Shown here: positions 6,653-8,196 of the stretch, piece by piece
Layout: every line of letters starts with the position of its first letter
How positions within the stretch are numbered: the first letter of the stretch is position 1
Assembly (NCBI GenBank): GCA_030598885.1
Contig: JAUVOZ010000088.1
Span: 1 to 8,196 of the forward strand
Source of the DNA: Anaerolineae bacterium
GTDB lineage: Bacteria > Chloroflexota > Anaerolineae > Anaerolineales > E44-bin32
DNA length: 8,196 bases
Direction of reading: 5' to 3'
Position numbers and translations under genes: made by a program
Notes under the pieces: model-generated
Seen by the model: the letters and a program-made list of their open reading frames with translations, nothing else
Told to the model about the DNA's origin: nothing
The model's database searches: none

Positions 6653-7291
6653 CTAAGCCTCGCCAGCGGTTACTTCTTCTGACCCCTCATCAATTTGTTC
6701 ATCCGCCATTGCTTCAGCCTGCTTCGCCTGAGCCTCCAGTTCCGCCTCCTCAACCTCAAGCTTGGCCTTAAGATCAGCGAAGTCGCCCACCACTTCGGCT
6801 TCAACGATGGCCTCTTCCTCCAACGCATATGCTGTTTCAGGTAGCTCCCCCTCCCGATGAACAATGACTGTCACTTCGGGCACCAGATCTAATGTAAGCC
6901 GCACGCTCACCGAGTACACACCCAGCATCTTGATCGGCTGGTTGCCAACCTGGCGGTGTTCGATCTTCACTCCGGTCGTCATTTCGATCGCTTCGGTGAT
7001 CATAGGGGTGGTAACCGAACCATAAAGTCTTCCCGTTTCACCTGCCTTGACCGCGAAAGTTAGCTCGAGCCCAGTCAACTGTTCAGCAACTGCACCAAAT
7101 TCTTGATTAAGTCGCACCCGTTCCCTGGTAGCATTCTCCCGGATGCGATCAGCTTGCTTGAGCACACCTGGAGCGGCCAATACTGCCAGACCCTGGGGAA
7201 TCAAATAATTGCGGCCATAGCCATCGGCGACTTTCTTTACTTCGCCTGCCTGACCAAGTCTGTGTACGTCTTTTAGCAACATCACTTTCAT
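6653..7291 (-). CDS. rplI: Large-subunit ribosomal protein L9 with acidic C-terminal extension
   Basis: A 212-residue bL9, a structural protein of the 50S subunit that binds 23S rRNA through its N-terminal domain. The N-terminus MKVMLLKDVHRLGQAGEVKKVADGYGRNYLIPQGLA is the classic L9 signature, including the GYxRNYLxPxG motif. A helical linker (about 41-75) leads to the C-terminal domain (about 76-148), with KAGETGRLYGSVT and EVTVIVH. A typical bL9 ends near residue 148. Here about 62 further residues follow, roughly one third Asp/Glu with few Lys, ending in EEVTAGEA. The usual partners rpsF, ssb and rpsR are not adjacent; the gene has its own promoter (7373-7401) and heads the rodZ-like, rimO and exporter cluster. 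ATG 7289-7291 is fixed by the family N-terminus; AAGGG upstream is rather far (about 12 bases). Confidence 0.97.
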   Translation of the reverse strand: MKVMLLKDVHRLGQAGEVKKVADGYGRNYLIPQGLAVLAAPGVLKQADRIRENATRERVRLNQEFGAVAEQLTGLELTFAVKAGETGRLYGSVTTPMITEAIEMTTGVKIEHRQVGNQPIKMLGVYSVSVRLTLDLVPEVTVIVHREGELPETAYALEEEAIVEAEVVGDFADLKAKLEVEEAELEAQAKQAEAMADEQIDEGSEEVTAGEA

Positions 7292-7366
7292 TGAGCTTCA
7301 AGCCCTTTCTGCAAAGTTTGAGCGCCGCCTACGGCGATCAGGGGTGAAGGGTACAACACCCCGCGG
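7292..7366 (-). other. 5' leader of the rplI operon with two hairpins
   Basis: This is the stretch between the predicted transcription start (near 7366, inferred from the -10 box) and the rplI start codon. Two inverted repeats lie in it. GGGGTG (7341-7346) pairs with CACCCC (7357-7362) across a 10-base loop, and CGCCG (7323-7327) pairs with CGGCG (7332-7336) across CCTA. On the minus-strand RNA the first could alternatively fold as GGGT with ACCC inside the same segment. Neither is followed by a T-run. It may be a stabilising or regulatory leader; I cannot match it to a known riboswitch or ribosomal-protein binding site. Confidence 0.35.
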
Positions 7367-7372
7367 ATGAGC

Positions 7373-7401
7373 ATTTTACCAGAAGGTGATATCCAGGTCA
7401 A
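7373..7401 (-). promoter_or_regulatory. Sigma-70-type promoter for rplI operon
   Basis: Read on the minus strand, TTGACC (7401-7396) is followed after exactly 17 bases by TAAAAT (7378-7373). A TGG directly upstream of the -10 box gives an extended -10 element. Each box differs from consensus by one base. It faces rplI, with a predicted start about 75 bases ahead of the ATG, and is the best promoter in the spacer. Confidence 0.65.
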
Positions 7402-7491
7402 AGGGTATGCTAACAATGCCTTATTACATAATTGAAGCTTGGGATCATACTACCAATCTCTTGTCCTATAAAGTGCAAACACAGGTTGACT

Positions 7492-7505
7492 TGGTCTATA
7501 GACCA
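7492..7505. promoter_or_regulatory. 14-bp perfect palindrome, possible operator
   Basis: TGGTCTATAGACCA is a perfect inverted repeat with no loop, about 25 bases downstream of the rimI stop and about 90 bases upstream of the rplI -35 box. Its form suits a dimeric regulator site. No known operator was recognised, and no promoter overlaps it clearly. Confidence 0.25.
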
Positions 7506-7527
7506 CCCAATCTGAACCGAGCTCTTT

Positions 7528-7992
7528 TCAACCCACCTTCTCCATCACGATGGCATCCTCACCTCTGCGGTAGTACCGCTTCCAGATGTCAATCTCGACA
7601 TAACCCAACTGTTGATACAAGCGAAGCGCCGCTTCGTTTGTGCACCTCAGGGTCAGACGGGTGCATGGCGTCGCCAACTCGCCTTCACATGCCGCCAGCA
7701 AGCTCCGTGCGATGCCGCGACGTCGGTAGTCTGGGTGAACACCGAGTGAGGCGATCCAACCCAGACTGTTCCCGCGCCGTCGGTCACCGATGATGAAGCC
7801 CACTACCCGCTCATCCACAATTGCCTTCAGACGGACAGTCTGAGGGAAAGTCAGAGCAGCCAATGTGTCAAGTAAGGGCCAGGCCTCACGACCGAAACAT
7901 ATCTTCTCCAGCTCCAACAGCGGTCGGAGGTCCCGCCAAGTTGCTGGTTGGACAACGACAGCCTGGTCAAGCGGATGCGATTGATTCAACAC
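7528..7992 (-). CDS. rimI: RimI-like GNAT N-acetyltransferase
   Basis: A 154-residue GNAT acetyltransferase resembling RimI, which acetylates the N-terminal amine of ribosomal protein S18 in well-studied bacteria. After about 12 extra residues the GNAT fold begins (VVVQPATWRDLRPLLELEK). Motif A is SLGVHPDYRRRGIARSLL (82-99), with the acetyl-CoA-binding RRRGIA loop at 90-95. Motif B and the RimI-type C-terminus are TLRCTNEAALRLYQQLGY (114-131), YYRRGEDAIVMEK (140-152). GTG at 7990-7992 is the first start after an in-frame stop (TAA) just upstream. No good ribosome binding site is seen directly before it, so translation may be coupled to the small ORF that overlaps it by 26 bases. The substrate could be another protein or small amine; the RimI call rests on the C-terminal pattern and the ribosomal neighbours. 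It may be cotranscribed toward rplI, although rplI has its own promoter. Confidence 0.85.
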   Translation of the reverse strand: MLNQSHPLDQAVVVQPATWRDLRPLLELEKICFGREAWPLLDTLAALTFPQTVRLKAIVDERVVGFIIGDRRRGNSLGWIASLGVHPDYRRRGIARSLLAACEGELATPCTRLTLRCTNEAALRLYQQLGYVEIDIWKRYYRRGEDAIVMEKVG

Positions 7993-8140
7993 TCGGGTTT
8001 ATCCATACCTGTGCGAAGGTTATCCGGCGGGTTGGTGAGCTCCATGGGGAAGATGAGTCTGGGCGGATGGCGTTGGTTGGAAATGCCAGACCGACAAGCC
8101 CAACGGCCCCTATCAAGCAGGAAGATGGAAGCAAATCCAT
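7967..8140 (-). CDS. Putative small hydrophobic protein or leader ORF upstream of rimI
   Basis: A 57-codon frame begins at ATG 8138-8140 and ends inside the start of rimI, overlapping it by 26 bases in another frame. What supports it is the initiation region rather than homology: AAGGAGG (8149-8155) lies 8 bases upstream, the strongest Shine-Dalgarno in the window, and a TATAAT box stands before that. The peptide starts MDLLPSSCLIGAVGLVGLAF, which could be a signal or membrane segment, and then becomes Ser/Pro-rich (PDSSSPWSSP). I recognise no family. It may be a real membrane peptide, a leader that couples translation to rimI, or the remains of a longer gene. It is a hypothesis, not an established gene. 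Confidence 0.35.
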   Translation of the reverse strand: MDLLPSSCLIGAVGLVGLAFPTNAIRPDSSSPWSSPTRRITFAQVWINPSVESIASA

Positions 8141-8148
8141 CTCGTTAT

Positions 8149-8169
8149 CCTCCTTGACACCGATCAAGG
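8149..8169 (-). promoter_or_regulatory. Hairpin overlapping a strong Shine-Dalgarno
   Basis: On the minus-strand RNA, CCTTGA (8169-8164) and TCAAGG (8157-8152) form a perfect 6-bp stem with the 6-base loop TCGGTG. The 3' arm shares its AAGG with the AAGGAGG ribosome binding site (8155-8149). The predicted transcript start is close to the first stem base, so the hairpin would sit at the very 5' end of the mRNA and could partly hide the site. Confidence 0.4.
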
Positions 8170-8175
8170 TAATTT

Positions 8176-8181
8176 ATTATA
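8176..8181 (-). promoter_or_regulatory. TATAAT -10 box upstream of the small ORF and rimI
   Basis: On the minus strand the sequence reads AGGTATAATAAAT, with a perfect TATAAT hexamer. With a 17-base spacer the -35 box would fall just beyond the right edge of the window, so only half of the promoter can be judged. The start would be near 8169, directing transcription into the small ORF and rimI. Confidence 0.5.
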
Positions 8182-8196
8182 CCTTTTGCGTCCTTG

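Noticed and set aside
7386..7793. 135-codon plus-strand frame
   Set aside because: Most of it is antisense to the RimI-like gene, with Arg/Ser/Cys-rich shadow-like composition; the first 47 codons lie in the spacer but show no motif or Shine-Dalgarno.

Overview
The window looks like a piece of a bacterial chromosome of moderate GC, most likely from the Chloroflexota (Anaerolineae-like). That placement is inferred from gene content, not from a search: a Thr/Pro-linkered DUF3160 lipoprotein beside a CapA-family protein, a RodZ-like protein with a Thr/Pro-rich end, and an L9 with a long acidic tail. No phage, transposase, CRISPR, rRNA or tRNA gene was seen.

Left third (1-3489, plus strand): three tightly packed genes whose products appear to act outside the cytoplasm. 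They are the C-terminal end of an FG-GAP/VCBS-type protein (2-316), a DUF3160 lipoprotein (320-2527) and a CapA-family protein (start probably 2524, end 3489). The joints are a 3-base gap carrying the Shine-Dalgarno and a 4-base GTGA overlap, so they are probably one transcription unit. The biological role of this trio is unknown; it is the best candidate here for an undescribed surface system.

Middle (3490-3657): a convergent intergenic spacer holding two diverged copies of a palindromic, hairpin-forming repeat. A third, compact copy lies in the spacer between the L9 and RodZ-like genes (6600-6637). This suggests a dispersed intergenic repeat family in this genome.

Right two thirds (3658-7291, minus strand): a housekeeping cluster transcribed rplI, rodZ-like, rimO, then a LysE-family exporter. 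It is headed by a good sigma-70-type promoter (TTGACC, 17 bases, TAAAAT on the minus strand, 7373-7401) and a roughly 75-base leader with two hairpins. The RodZ-like and rimO genes are separated by 2 bases, and rimO and the exporter by 36.

Far right (7528-8196, minus strand): a RimI-type acetyltransferase. It is preceded by a possible 57-codon hydrophobic small ORF with a strong Shine-Dalgarno, a perfect TATAAT box, and a hairpin that would cover part of that Shine-Dalgarno. RimI, L9 and RimO all relate to the ribosome (protein acetylation, a large-subunit protein, S12 methylthiolation), so this side has a translation theme with one cell-shape gene in it.
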